Positions 42,275 through 51,085 of a DNA stretch of 64,000 nt are shown in pieces. A model generated the notes under the pieces. The model ran no database searches and was not told the DNA's origin. It saw nothing but the letters and a program-made list of their open reading frames with translations. The translations under genes were made by a program, and so were the position numbers. The stretch's first letter is position 1. Each line of letters starts with the position of its first letter. Where the stretch lies: positions 62,001-126,000 of the forward strand of contig CAVXOE010000016.1 of NCBI GenBank assembly GCA_963763365.1, in the 5' to 3' direction. Source of the DNA: VAZQ01 sp963763365. GTDB taxonomy: Bacteria > Pseudomonadota > Alphaproteobacteria > Rhizobiales > Xanthobacteraceae.

Positions 42275-42289
42275 CGGCGAGTGCGTCGG

Positions 42290-43481
42290 ATGAACGAGTC
42301 GCCCCTCCGCAACTTCACCATCAACTTCGGACCGCAGCACCCGGCGGCGCATGGGGTGTTGCGTCTGGTGCTGGAACTCGACGGTGAGATTGTTGAGCGC
42401 GTCGATCCGCATATCGGTCTCCTGCATCGCGGCACCGAGAAGCTGATCGAGGCGAAGACCTATCTCCAGGCGATTCCCGTATTTCGACCGGCTCGACTAC
42501 GTCGCGCCGATGAACCAGGAGCACGCGTTCTGCCTCGCGGCCGAGAAGCTGCTCGGCCTGACCGTGCCGAGGCGTGCGCAGCTTATTCGCGTGCTCTATT
42601 GCGAAATCGGGCGGCTCCTCTCGCACCTGCTCAACGTCACCACGCAGGCCATGGATGTCGGTGCGCTCACGCCGCCGCTCTGGGGCTTCGAAGAGCGTGA
42701 GAAGCTGATGGTGTTCTACGAGCGCGCGTCGGGCTCGCGCATGCACGCGGCCTATTTCCGCGTCGGCGGAGTGCACCAGGATTTGCCACCGAAGCTGATC
42801 GACGACATCTGGGGCTTCTGCGATCCGTTCCTGAAAGTTTGTGACGATCTGGAAGACTTGCTCACGGGAAACCGCATCTTCAAGCAGCGCAACGTCGATA
42901 TCGGGGTGGTGTCGCTGAAGGATGCCTGGGCCTGGGGCTTCTCCGGCGTCATGGTGCGCGGCTCGGGCGCGGCCTGGGACCTGCGCAAGGCGCAGCCCTA
43001 CGAGTGCTATCCCGAGATGGACTTCGACATTCCGGTCGGCAAGAACGGCGACAACTACGATCGCTACTGCATCCGCATGGAGGAGATGCGCCAGTCCGTT
43101 CGCATCATGAAGCAGTGCGTGGAGAAGTTGCGCTCCCCGGAGGGACAGGGCCGCGTCTCGGTCGATGACAACAAGATCGTGCCGCCGAAGCGCGAAGAGA
43201 TGAAGCGCTCGATGGAGGCGCTCATTCACCACTTCAAGCTCTACACCGAAGGCTTCCACGTGCCCGCCGGCGAGGTCTACGCCGCGGTTGAAGCGCCCAA
43301 GGGCGAATTCGGCGTCTACCTGGTCGCCGATGGCACCAACAAGCCGTACAAATGCAAGATCAGGGCACCGGGATTCCCGCATTTGGCGGCGATGGATTTC
43401 CTCAGCAAGGGCTACATGCTGGCCGACGTGTCGGCGATCCTCGGCTCGCTCGACATCGTGTTCGGGGAGGTCGATCGATAA
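42290..43481 (+). CDS. nuoD: NADH-quinone oxidoreductase subunit D, frameshifted
   Basis: NuoD is the 49-kDa subunit that forms the quinone site with NuoB and NuoH. The N-terminal part NFTINFGPQHPAAHGVLRLVLELDGEIVERVDPHIGLLHRGTEKL is intact. The frame breaks at about 42478-42481, where ATTCCCGTATTTC should read ATTCCGTATTTC; one C is surplus. After its removal the reading continues IPYFDRLDYVAPMNQEHAFC to the stop at 43479-43481, giving 396 residues, the normal length. The last residues FGEVDR are typical. Because the operon is otherwise complete, sequencing error is likely. The inserted element ends 16 bases upstream of the ATG. Confidence 0.93.
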
Positions 43482-44095
43482 TGTCAGTCCGCCGTCTCGC
43501 CCCGCCCGAACTGCAGCCGAAGGACTTCGCCTTCACGCAGGAAAATCTCGCCTGGGCCAAGAAGGAGATCACCAAATATCCGGAAGGCCGCCAGGCGTCC
43601 GCGATCATTCCGCTTCTGTGGCGTGCGCAGGAGCAACATGACGGCTGGCTGCCGGAAGCTGCGATCCGGCATGTCGCCGATTTCCTCGGCATGCCGCACA
43701 TCCGCGCGCTCGAGGTCGCGACCTTTTACACCATGTTCCTGCTGCAGCCGGTCGGCAAGAAGGCGCATGTGCAGGTCTGCGGCACGACGCCATGCCGCTT
43801 GCGCGGTGCCGAGCATCTGTTCGAAGTCTGCCACCGCCGCATCAGTCACGAGCCGTTCCACGTCTCCGCCGACGGCAATTTCTCCTGGGAGGAGGTCGAG
43901 TGTCTCGGCGCCTGCGTGAACGCACCCATGGTGCTGATCTGGAAGGACACCTACGAAGACCTGACCGCCGAAAGCTTTGAGAAGGTGCTCGACGGTTTCG
44001 CCAGCGGGCATCCGGTCAAGCCCGGCCCGCAAGACGATCGTCAATTCTCGGCGCCGGCCGGTGGCGCGAAAACCCTCACGACCGTCAAGGGCTGA
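43481..44095 (+). CDS. nuoE: NADH-quinone oxidoreductase subunit E
   Basis: A 204-residue 24-kDa-type subunit with a thioredoxin-like fold that binds the 2Fe-2S cluster N1a. The cluster ligands are Cys100, Cys105, Cys141 and Cys145 (VQVCGTTPCRL and VECLGACVNAPM). The N-terminal helical domain has KEITKYPEGRQASAIIPLLWRAQEQHDGWLPEAAIRHVADFLGM. The start ATG overlaps the nuoD stop by one base. The C-terminal tail is longer than in E. coli (HPVKPGPQDDRQFSAPAGG), as in other alphaproteobacteria. It sits with NuoF in the NADH dehydrogenase module. Confidence 0.96.
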   Translation: MSVRRLAPPELQPKDFAFTQENLAWAKKEITKYPEGRQASAIIPLLWRAQEQHDGWLPEAAIRHVADFLGMPHIRALEVATFYTMFLLQPVGKKAHVQVCGTTPCRLRGAEHLFEVCHRRISHEPFHVSADGNFSWEEVECLGACVNAPMVLIWKDTYEDLTAESFEKVLDGFASGHPVKPGPQDDRQFSAPAGGAKTLTTVKG

Positions 44096-44097
44096 CA

Positions 44098-45405
44098 ATG
44101 CTCGACGACAAGGATCGCATCTTCAAGAATCTGTACGGCCTGCACGACTGGGGCCTCGAGGGCGCGCGCAAGCGCGGTGCCTGGGACGGCACCAAGGGGA
44201 TCATCGAGAAGGGACGCGACTGGATCGTCAACGAGATGAAGGCATCCGGCCAGCGCGGACGCGGCGGTGCGGGCTTCCCGACCGGCCTGAAATGGTCGTT
44301 CATGCCGAAGCAGTCGGATGGCCGCCCGCACTATCTCGTCGTCAATGCCGACGAGTCGGAGCCCGGTACCTGCAAGGACCGTGAGATCATGCGGCACGAT
44401 CCGCATCTTCTGGTCGAGGGCTGCCTGTATGCGAGCTTCGCGATGGGCGCGCATGCCGCCTACGTCTATGTGCGCGGCGAATTCATCCGCGAGCGCGAGC
44501 ACCTGCAGGCGGCGGTGGACCAGGCCTACGACGCCAAGCTGATCGGCAAGGACAACATCAACGGCTGGGACTTCGACCTCTACGTCCACCACGGCGCCGG
44601 CGCCTACATCTGCGGCGAGGAAACCGCGCTGCTCGAAAGCCTCGAAGGCAAGAAGGGCATGCCGCGGCTCAAGCCGCCGTTCCCGGCCAACATGGGCCTC
44701 TACGGCTGCCCGACCACCGTGAACAACGTCGAGACGATCGCGCAGGCACCCGACATCCTGCGCCGCGGCGGCGCCTGGTTCGCCGGCATCGGACGGCCGA
44801 ACAACACCGGCACCAAGCTGTTCTGCATTTCCGGCCACGTCGAGCGGCCGTGCAACGTCGAAGAAGCGATGGGCATCCCGTTGCGCGAACTCGTCGACAA
44901 GCATGCGGGCGGCGTGCGCGGCGGCTGGGATAACCTGCTCGCGGTCATTCCCGGCGGCTCGTCGATGCCGATGGTTCCTGCCGGGCCCGACCAGGCCGAC
45001 ACGCTCATCATGGATTTCGACGGCTGCCGCGACAAGAAGTCGGCGCTCGGCACGGCCGCGGTCATCGTCATGGACAAGTCGACCGACATCATCCGCGCCA
45101 TGGCCCGCATCTCGTATTTCTACAAGCACGAGAGCTGCGGCCAGTGCACGCCATGCCGCGAAGGCATGGGCTGGATGTGGCGCGTCCTGATGCGCATGGC
45201 GGATGGCCGCGCCCACAAGCGCGAGATCGACATGCTGATGCAGGTCACGCAGCAGATCGAGGGACACACCATCTGTGCGTTTGGCGATGGTGCGGCGTGG
45301 CCAGTGCAGGGATTGCTGCGCCACTTCCGCGGCGAGATCGAGCGGCGCATCGACGAATATGCGGCGAACCCGCATCCCGAGCCCGTTCTGGTGGCGGCGG
45401 AGTAG
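44098..45405 (+). CDS. nuoF: NADH-quinone oxidoreductase subunit F
   Basis: A 435-residue 51-kDa-type subunit that binds NADH, FMN and the 4Fe-4S cluster N3. The glycine-rich nucleotide site GQRGRGGAGFPTGLKWSFMPK is near the N-terminus. The FMN region contains YVHHGAGAYICGEETALLESLEG. The cluster site is SCGQCTPCREGMGWMWR, with the fourth ligand in GHTICAFGDGAAWPVQGLL. It begins two bases after the nuoE stop. It is followed by two non-complex-I genes before nuoG. Confidence 0.97.
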   Translation: MLDDKDRIFKNLYGLHDWGLEGARKRGAWDGTKGIIEKGRDWIVNEMKASGQRGRGGAGFPTGLKWSFMPKQSDGRPHYLVVNADESEPGTCKDREIMRHDPHLLVEGCLYASFAMGAHAAYVYVRGEFIREREHLQAAVDQAYDAKLIGKDNINGWDFDLYVHHGAGAYICGEETALLESLEGKKGMPRLKPPFPANMGLYGCPTTVNNVETIAQAPDILRRGGAWFAGIGRPNNTGTKLFCISGHVERPCNVEEAMGIPLRELVDKHAGGVRGGWDNLLAVIPGGSSMPMVPAGPDQADTLIMDFDGCRDKKSALGTAAVIVMDKSTDIIRAMARISYFYKHESCGQCTPCREGMGWMWRVLMRMADGRAHKREIDMLMQVTQQIEGHTICAFGDGAAWPVQGLLRHFRGEIERRIDEYAANPHPEPVLVAAE

Positions 45406-45410
45406 GGGCC

Positions 45411-45895
45411 ATGGACCAGCCCGCGGGTCATCATCTTGCCCAGCTCAACATCGGCCGCCTGCGCTACGAGGCGAGCGATCCGCGCATGGCGGACTTCGTC
45501 GACAATCTGGCGTTTGTAAACGGGCTTGCCGAGCGCAGCGAAGGCTTCGTCTGGCGCTATCAGGACGACAGCGGGAGCGCGATCGACACGCGCCCGTTCG
45601 ACGGCGATCCGCGCATGGCCATCAACATGTCGGTCTGGACGGACGGCGATGCGCTGGCGCGTTTCGTCTGGCAGACCGTGCACAAGCGCTTCTACGGGCA
45701 GCGGCACGATTGGTTCGAGACGATGGACGGGCTCTATTTCGTGATGTGGTGGGTGTCCCGCCGGACATCAAGCCCACCGTACGGGAAGCCATCGAGCGGC
45801 TCGATCATCTCAAGCGCCATGGTCCGAGCGATCATGCCTTCGATTGGGAAAGTCTGCCGGCGGCGCAAATGGCGAAGGCCGCACGTTGCGCGTGA
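45411..45895 (+). CDS. DUF3291 family protein, frameshifted
   Basis: A roughly 160-residue protein after correction. The N-terminal GHHLAQLNIGRLRYEASDPRMADFVDNLAFVNGLAERSEGFVWRYQDDSG and the core WTDGDALARFVWQTVHKRFYGQRHDWFETMDGLYFVMWW are typical of DUF3291, an antibiotic-monooxygenase-like dimeric alpha/beta fold. The frame breaks after VMWWV near 45755-45760; the continuation PPDIKPTVREAIERLDHLKRHGPSDHAFDWESLP runs in another frame to the stop at 45893-45895. Two surplus bases or one missing base would explain it. It lies inside the nuo operon between nuoF and nuoG; a heme- or flavin-related role is speculative. Confidence 0.78.
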
Positions 45896-45912
45896 GCGGC
45901 GCGGAGGATTCG

Positions 45913-46167
45913 ATGGTTGATGAACCCGACAATCTCGTCCTGCGGCTACTTCGAGAGATTCGAGCGACACAGGACTTGCACAGCTCCGATCTTAGATACT
46001 TGAAGGGCGAAGCTGGGTACATGAGAGGCCGCGCTGATGACCTCTACAAGATTTCCACTCATACGCTCGGTGTCGCGGTGAGCGCGCATGAGCGGTACGA
46101 GACCCTGGAAACCGCCGTCAAGGATTTGACCGAACGCGTAAGGCAGCTTGAGACAAAGGTTGACTAG
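45913..46167 (+). CDS. small coiled-coil protein within the nuo operon
   Basis: An 84-residue protein starting at the ATG at 45913 behind gcggagg. The sequence is charged and has a heptad pattern over most of its length: NLVLRLLREIRATQDLHSSDLRYLKGEAG, then YETLETAVKDLTERVRQLETKVD at the C-terminus. It is predicted to be a long alpha helix that oligomerises. Similar short coiled-coil proteins of unknown function occur widely in Hyphomicrobiales. The stop lies three bases before nuoG. Whether it helps complex I assembly is not known. Confidence 0.75.
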   Translation: MVDEPDNLVLRLLREIRATQDLHSSDLRYLKGEAGYMRGRADDLYKISTHTLGVAVSAHERYETLETAVKDLTERVRQLETKVD

Positions 46168-46170
46168 CCA

Positions 46171-48246
46171 ATGACCAAGCTCATTGTCGACGGCAGAGAG
46201 ATCGACGTCCCGCCGGAGTACACGCTGCTCCAGGCCTGCGAGGCCGCGGGCGCGGAGATTCCGCGCTTCTGCTTTCACGAACGGCTCTCGATCGCCGGCA
46301 ACTGCCGCATGTGCCTGATCGAGGTGGTCGGCACGCCGAAGCCGCAGGCGTCGTGCGCGATGGGCGTCAAGGACCTGCCGCCCAACCGCGACGGCACGCC
46401 GAAGGTCATCAGCACCAAGAGCGCGATGGTGCGCAAGGCGCGTGAAGGCGTGATGGAGTTCCTGCTGATCAACCATCCGCTCGACTGCCCGATCTGCGAC
46501 CAGGGCGGGGAGTGCGACCTGCAGGACCAGGCCATGGCCTACGGCGTCGACAACAGCCGCTACCGGGAGAACAAGCGCGCCGTCGAAGACAAGTATATCG
46601 GCGCGCTGGTGAAGACGGTGATGAACCGTTGCATCCACTGCACCCGCTGCGTGCGCTTCTCGACCGAGGTCGCGGGCGTGCCGGAACTCGGCGCGATCGG
46701 CCGCGGCGAGGATATGGAAATCACGACCTATCTCGAAACCGCGATGACCTCCGAATTGCAGGGCAACGTGGTCGATCTTTGCCCTGTGGGCGCGCTCACC
46801 TCCAAGCCCTATGCGTTCGCGGCGCGGCCGTGGGAATTGAACAAGACCGAGTCGGTCGACGTGATGGATGCGGTCGGCTCGGCGATTCGTATCGACACGC
46901 GCGGGCGTGAAGTCATGCGCATCCTGCCGCGCGTCAACGACGACGTGAACGAGGAGTGGATTTCCGACAAGACCCGCCACGTTGTCGATGGACTGCGCAG
47001 CCAGCGTCTCGACCGGCCCTATATCCGCGAACATGGCCGGCTGCGGCCCGCGTCCTGGCCGGAAGCCTTCGCGGCCATCGCCGCCAAGGTCAAGGCCGCG
47101 CCGGCGCAGCGCGTGGGCGCGATCGCCGGCGATCTGGCGGCGGTCGAGGAGATTTTTGCGCTCAAGGACCTGATGGGACGGCTCGGTGTCGTCAACCTCG
47201 ATTGCCGGCAGGACGGGGCGGCGCTCGATCCGAAGTGGGGGAGGGCGACCTATCTGTTCAACGCCACGATCGCCGGCATCGAGAAGGCCGACGCGCTCCT
47301 TATCGTCGGTGCGAATCCGCGCCGCGAGGCATCGGTGCTCAACGCGCGTATCCGCAAGCGCTGGCGCATGGGCAATTTCCCGATCGGACTGATCGGCGAG
47401 AAGGCGGACCTGACCTATCCCTACAGCTACCTTGGCGCCGGCCCGGAGACGCTGGCCGAAGTCGCGGCCGGGCGCGGGTCTTTCGCCGAGACGTTCCAGA
47501 AGGCCGAGCATCCGCTGCTCATCCTCGGCATGGCCGCGCTGACGCGGCGCGACGGTCCTGCGATCGCCGCGCTGGCGGCGAAGGCTGTTTCTGGTGCAAC
47601 GGCCGAAGGCTGGAACGGCTTTTCGGTCCTGCACACCGCAGCATCCCGCGTGGGCGCGCTCGATCTCGGTTTCGTGCCTGGCGTGGGCGGGTTCAAGGCG
47701 GCGCAGATGGCTGCGGCCGGCGCGCTCGATGTCGCCTTCTTGCTTGGCGCCGACGAAATTGACGTCGCTCCCGGCGCTTTCATCGTCTACATCGGCACCC
47801 ATGGCGACCAGGGCGCCCACCGCGCCGACGTCATCCTGCCGGGTGCGGCCTATTCGGAAAAGTCCGGCATCTATGTGAACACGGAAGGCCGCGTGCAGAT
47901 GGCTGCCCGCGCGTCGTTCCCGCCGGGGGAGGCGCGCGAGGACTGGGCGATCCTGCGGGCGCTCTCCGACGTGCTCGGCCACAGGCTTCCGTACGACTCG
48001 CTTGCGGCCTTGCGTCAGGCGCTGTTCAAGGCGCATCCGCATCTCAAGCGCATCGGCCAGATCGCCGTGGGCGACCGCGCGCTGATCAAGACGCTGGCAT
48101 CGCTCGGCGGCGCCCCCGACAAGGCGCCGTTCGGTGAAGCCGTTTCGGACTACTACTTCACCAACCCGATCGCACGCGCCTCGGTCGTGATGTCGGAATG
48201 CTCGGCTATTGCCGAAGGCCATCACAACCTGAGCGCGGCGGAATAG
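46171..48246 (+). CDS. nuoG: NADH-quinone oxidoreductase subunit G
   Basis: A 691-residue 75-kDa-type subunit. The N-terminal 2Fe-2S ferredoxin domain has FCFHERLSIAGNCRMCLIEV, then an NuoG-type histidine/cysteine site and LINHPLDCPICDQGGECDLQDQAMAYG. The 4Fe-4S ligands follow in VMNRCIHCTRCVRF and VVDLCPVGALTSKPYAF. The C-terminal molybdopterin-like domain is catalytically inactive. It carries clusters N1b, N4 and N5 in the hydrophilic arm. The start ATG at 46171 is three bases after the coiled-coil gene. Length and motifs are normal for alphaproteobacteria. Confidence 0.97.
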   Translation: MTKLIVDGREIDVPPEYTLLQACEAAGAEIPRFCFHERLSIAGNCRMCLIEVVGTPKPQASCAMGVKDLPPNRDGTPKVISTKSAMVRKAREGVMEFLLINHPLDCPICDQGGECDLQDQAMAYGVDNSRYRENKRAVEDKYIGALVKTVMNRCIHCTRCVRFSTEVAGVPELGAIGRGEDMEITTYLETAMTSELQGNVVDLCPVGALTSKPYAFAARPWELNKTESVDVMDAVGSAIRIDTRGREVMRILPRVNDDVNEEWISDKTRHVVDGLRSQRLDRPYIREHGRLRPASWPEAFAAIAAKVKAAPAQRVGAIAGDLAAVEEIFALKDLMGRLGVVNLDCRQDGAALDPKWGRATYLFNATIAGIEKADALLIVGANPRREASVLNARIRKRWRMGNFPIGLIGEKADLTYPYSYLGAGPETLAEVAAGRGSFAETFQKAEHPLLILGMAALTRRDGPAIAALAAKAVSGATAEGWNGFSVLHTAASRVGALDLGFVPGVGGFKAAQMAAAGALDVAFLLGADEIDVAPGAFIVYIGTHGDQGAHRADVILPGAAYSEKSGIYVNTEGRVQMAARASFPPGEAREDWAILRALSDVLGHRLPYDSLAALRQALFKAHPHLKRIGQIAVGDRALIKTLASLGGAPDKAPFGEAVSDYYFTNPIARASVVMSECSAIAEGHHNLSAAE

Positions 48247-48260
48247 GACGCTCTCCGTAC

Positions 48261-49286
48261 ATGTACGAATTCTGGACCAACTACATCTGGCCGCTGATCG
48301 TCATGCTCGCGCAGAGCGTGCTGCTGCTGGTGGTGCTGCTGGTCGCGACGGCCTACGTGCTGCTTGCCGACCGCAAAATCTGGGCGGCGGTGCAGATGCG
48401 GCGTGGCCCGAACGTCGTCGGTCCCTGGGGGCTGCTGCAGTCCTTCGCCGACCTGTTGAAGTTCGTATTCAAGGAACCGATCATTCCGGCGGCCGCCAAC
48501 AAGGGCGTCTTTCTGATCGCGCCGCTGGTGACGGCCGTACTCGCGCTCTCGGCTTGGGCGGTGATCCCGGTGAACACCGACTGGATGATCGCCGATCTCA
48601 ACATCGGCATCCTCTACATCTTCGCCATCTCCTCGCTGATGGTCTACGGCGTCATCATGGCGGGCTGGGCGTCGAACTCGAAATATCCGTTCCTGGCGGC
48701 GCTGCGGTCCGCGGCACAGATGGTGTCGTACGAGGTTTCGATCGGCTTCGTCATCATCACCGTGGTGCTGTGCGCGGGCTCGCTCAACCTCTCCGCCATC
48801 GTCGATGCGCAGGAGGGGAAATGGGGCCTGTTCAACTGGTTCTGGCTGCCGCTCCTGCCGATGTTCGTGATCTTTTTCGTCTCGGCGCTGGCCGAGACCA
48901 ACCGCCCGCCGTTCGATCTGGTGGAGGCGGAATCCGAACTCGTTGCCGGCTTCGCGGTGGAATACTCATCGACCGCGTTCCTGCTGTTCTTTCTCGGCGA
49001 GTACATCGCGATCATCACCATGTGCGCGATGGCGACAGTCCTGTTCCTGGGCGGCTGGCTGCCGCCGTTTCCGGTTGCGCCGTTCACCTGGATACCTGGC
49101 GCGGTCTGGTTCACCCTCAAAGTGTTGTTCATGTTCTTCCTGTTCGCCATGGTGAAGGCGATCGTTCCGCGCTATCGCTACGATCAGCTCATGCGGCTCG
49201 GCTGGAAGGTGTTCCTGCCGGCTTCGCTTGCGATGGTCGCCATTGTCGCTGGCGTCCTGCAATACGCCGGGATCGCGCCGAAATGA
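48261..49286 (+). CDS. nuoH: NADH-quinone oxidoreductase subunit H
   Basis: A 341-residue membrane subunit with eight helices, connecting the quinone site and the proton-pumping arm. VLLADRKIWAAVQMRRGPNVVGPWGLLQSFADLLKFVFKE is the conserved first cytoplasmic loop. AETNRPPFDLVEAESELVAGFAVEYSS is the second, with the acidic residues of the E-channel. The ATG at 48261 follows nuoG by 14 bases. The C-terminal half has four further helices and FLPASLAMVAIVAGVLQY. An upstream in-frame extension overlaps nuoG and is rejected. Confidence 0.97.
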   Translation: MYEFWTNYIWPLIVMLAQSVLLLVVLLVATAYVLLADRKIWAAVQMRRGPNVVGPWGLLQSFADLLKFVFKEPIIPAAANKGVFLIAPLVTAVLALSAWAVIPVNTDWMIADLNIGILYIFAISSLMVYGVIMAGWASNSKYPFLAALRSAAQMVSYEVSIGFVIITVVLCAGSLNLSAIVDAQEGKWGLFNWFWLPLLPMFVIFFVSALAETNRPPFDLVEAESELVAGFAVEYSSTAFLLFFLGEYIAIITMCAMATVLFLGGWLPPFPVAPFTWIPGAVWFTLKVLFMFFLFAMVKAIVPRYRYDQLMRLGWKVFLPASLAMVAIVAGVLQYAGIAPK

Positions 49287-49301
49287 CGGGAAACCCACGC
49301 C

Positions 49302-49547
49302 ATGATGGGGCTTTCGCTTGGGGGGCTGCTTGGGGCCATCGTGGGAACCGTGCTGGCAGCGGTCAACTATGCCCTGGTGATCGGTTTCGTGGACAGGAGC
49401 CTGCGGGCGCACGACCTGTCGCAGACTCAACAGGACCGCGAGACGTTCGAACGCAAGCTCGGCATCATGCGGCGCACTGTGCTGGCATTCGACCTTTTGC
49501 TGTTCGGCGGGCTTGGCTATTGGATTGGCGACGCCATCGGCGGCTGA
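49302..49547 (+). CDS. small membrane protein between nuoH and nuoI
   Basis: An 81-residue protein with two membrane helices: SLGGLLGAIVGTVLAAVNYALVIGF at the N-terminus and LAFDLLLFGGLGYWIGDAIGG at the C-terminus, joined by a charged loop (DRSLRAHDLSQTQQDRETFERKLGIM). It has no resemblance to a known complex I subunit. Its position, spacing (15 bases after nuoH, 42 before nuoI) and shared strand make it an operon member. It could be an accessory subunit or assembly factor, which is inference. Alternative starts are the second ATG. Confidence 0.78.
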   Translation: MMGLSLGGLLGAIVGTVLAAVNYALVIGFVDRSLRAHDLSQTQQDRETFERKLGIMRRTVLAFDLLLFGGLGYWIGDAIGG

Positions 49548-49589
49548 AGGAGCCGCTGATGTCACCCGTGGGGCGGAAAGGATGGCGCC

Positions 49590-50078
49590 ATGAGTCTTGA
49601 TCGCGCGGCCCGCTCCATATTCCTCGGGGAGTTCGTCTCGGCGTTCTTCCTGGCGATGCGCTATTTCTTCAAGCCGAAGGCGACGCTCAACTATCCGTTC
49701 GAGAAGGGACCGATTTCGCCGCGCTTTCGGGGCGAACACGCGCTGCGACGCTATCCCAACGGCGAGGAGCGCTGCATCGCCTGCAAGCTGTGCGAGGCGA
49801 TCTGTCCGGCGCAGGCCATCACCATCGAGGCCGGGCCGCGCCGGAACGACGGCACCCGCCGCACCACGCGCTACGACATCGACATGGTCAAATGCATCTA
49901 TTGCGGGCTCTGCCAGGAGGCCTGCCCGGTCGACGCCATCGTCGAAGGTCCGAATTTCGAGTTCGCCGCCGAGACGCGCGAGGAACTCTATTTCGACAAG
50001 GAGCGGCTGTTGGCCAACGGCGATCGCTGGGAGCGCGAGATCGCCCAGAACATCGCGCTCGACGCGCCCTACCGGTGA
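49590..50078 (+). CDS. nuoI: NADH-quinone oxidoreductase subunit I
   Basis: A 162-residue ferredoxin-like subunit that carries the two 4Fe-4S clusters N6a and N6b. The two motifs CIACKLCEAICP and CIYCGLCQEACP are complete. RYFFKPKATLNYPFEKGPISPRFRGEHALRRYPNGEERC is typical. It transfers electrons from NuoG to NuoB. The start ATG at 49590 has ggaaagg upstream at 49576. The length is normal for alphaproteobacteria. Confidence 0.97.
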   Translation: MSLDRAARSIFLGEFVSAFFLAMRYFFKPKATLNYPFEKGPISPRFRGEHALRRYPNGEERCIACKLCEAICPAQAITIEAGPRRNDGTRRTTRYDIDMVKCIYCGLCQEACPVDAIVEGPNFEFAAETREELYFDKERLLANGDRWEREIAQNIALDAPYR

Positions 50079-50147
50079 TCGAATGAACAACGGTTCGCAG
50101 ATCCTGCCGGCCAAAGCTCTCGCGCTTCGATCATGCGGGGCACGCGC

Positions 50148-50762
50148 ATGATCATTGCTGCTGCGTTCTTCTATCTGTTTGCCGGCGTCTGCATCGCCTC
50201 CGCCTTCATGGTGATCGCGGCGAAGAACCCGGTGCACTCGGTGCTGTTTCTCATTCTCGCCTTCGTCAACGCGTCGGGCCTGTTCATCCTGATGGGGGCG
50301 GAATTCCTCGCAATGATCCTGATCGTGGTCTATGTCGGCGCGGTCGCGGTGCTGTTCCTGTTCGTCGTGATGATGCTCGACGTTGACTTCGCCGAACTGC
50401 GGCAGGGCTTCTTGCAATATCTGCCGATCGGCGGCGTGATCGGCGTGGTCATGCTGATCGAGCTCGTCCTCGTCGTCGGCGCCTGGGCCATCAGCCCCGA
50501 GGTGCTGCAGGCGATCACCACGCCGACCCCGCCGATCGCCCGCATGCTCAATACCGAAGCGATCGGTCATGTGCTCTACACGCGCTACGTCTATTTCTTC
50601 CAGGTTGCGGGTCTCGTGCTGCTGGTCGCCATGATCGGCGCCATCGTGCTGACGCTGCGTCACAAGCCGAAGGTCCGGCGTCAGAACATCGCCGATCAGG
50701 TCGCGCGCACGCGCGAAACCGCGATCGATATCGTCAAAGTGCCGTCGGGCCAGGGACTCTAG
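50148..50762 (+). CDS. nuoJ: NADH-quinone oxidoreductase subunit J
   Basis: A 204-residue membrane subunit with five helices. FYLFAGVCIASAFMVIAAKNPVHSVLFLILAFVNASGLFILMGAEFLAMILIVVYVGAVAVLFLFVVMMLDVDF is the conserved N-terminal part, including the flexible third helix with its pi-bulge at YVGAVAVLFLFVVMM. The ATG at 50148 is preferred; another ATG five codons earlier is possible. It participates in coupling quinone reduction with proton movement. Confidence 0.96.
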   Translation: MIIAAAFFYLFAGVCIASAFMVIAAKNPVHSVLFLILAFVNASGLFILMGAEFLAMILIVVYVGAVAVLFLFVVMMLDVDFAELRQGFLQYLPIGGVIGVVMLIELVLVVGAWAISPEVLQAITTPTPPIARMLNTEAIGHVLYTRYVYFFQVAGLVLLVAMIGAIVLTLRHKPKVRRQNIADQVARTRETAIDIVKVPSGQGL

Positions 50763-50771
50763 GGGAACGGC

Positions 50772-51080
50772 ATGGTCATCGGCCTCGGCCACTATCTCAC
50801 GGTCGCCGCGATCCTGTTCACGCTCGGCATCTTCGGCATCTTCATCAACCGGAAGAACGTGATCGTCATCCTGATGTCGATCGAACTGATCCTGCTTGCG
50901 GTCAACATCAACCTGGTCGCCTTCTCGACCTTCCTCGGCGATCTCGTCGGCCAGATCTTCGCGCTCCTGGTGTTGACTGTCGCGGCGGCGGAAGCCGCGA
51001 TCGGCCTTGCCATCCTGGTCGCCTTCTACCGCAATCGCGGCTCGATCGCGGTCGAAGACATCAATCTCATGAAGGGCTGA
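50772..51080 (+). CDS. nuoK: NADH-quinone oxidoreductase subunit K
   Basis: A 102-residue membrane subunit with three helices, homologous to MrpC. IGLGHYLTVAAILFTLGIFGIFINRKNVIVILMSIELILLAVNINLVAF includes the key glutamate in MSIELILLAVN. AEAAIGLAILVAFYRNRGSIAVEDINLMKG closes it, with the second conserved glutamate. It is part of the E-channel. It begins nine bases after nuoJ and ends five bases before nuoL. Confidence 0.97.
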   Translation: MVIGLGHYLTVAAILFTLGIFGIFINRKNVIVILMSIELILLAVNINLVAFSTFLGDLVGQIFALLVLTVAAAEAAIGLAILVAFYRNRGSIAVEDINLMKG

Positions 51081-51085
51081 TCGCG

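Noticed and set aside
45946..48225. 759-codon minus-strand frame opposite nuoG
   Set aside because: Same shadow effect; nuoG on the plus strand has all cluster motifs.
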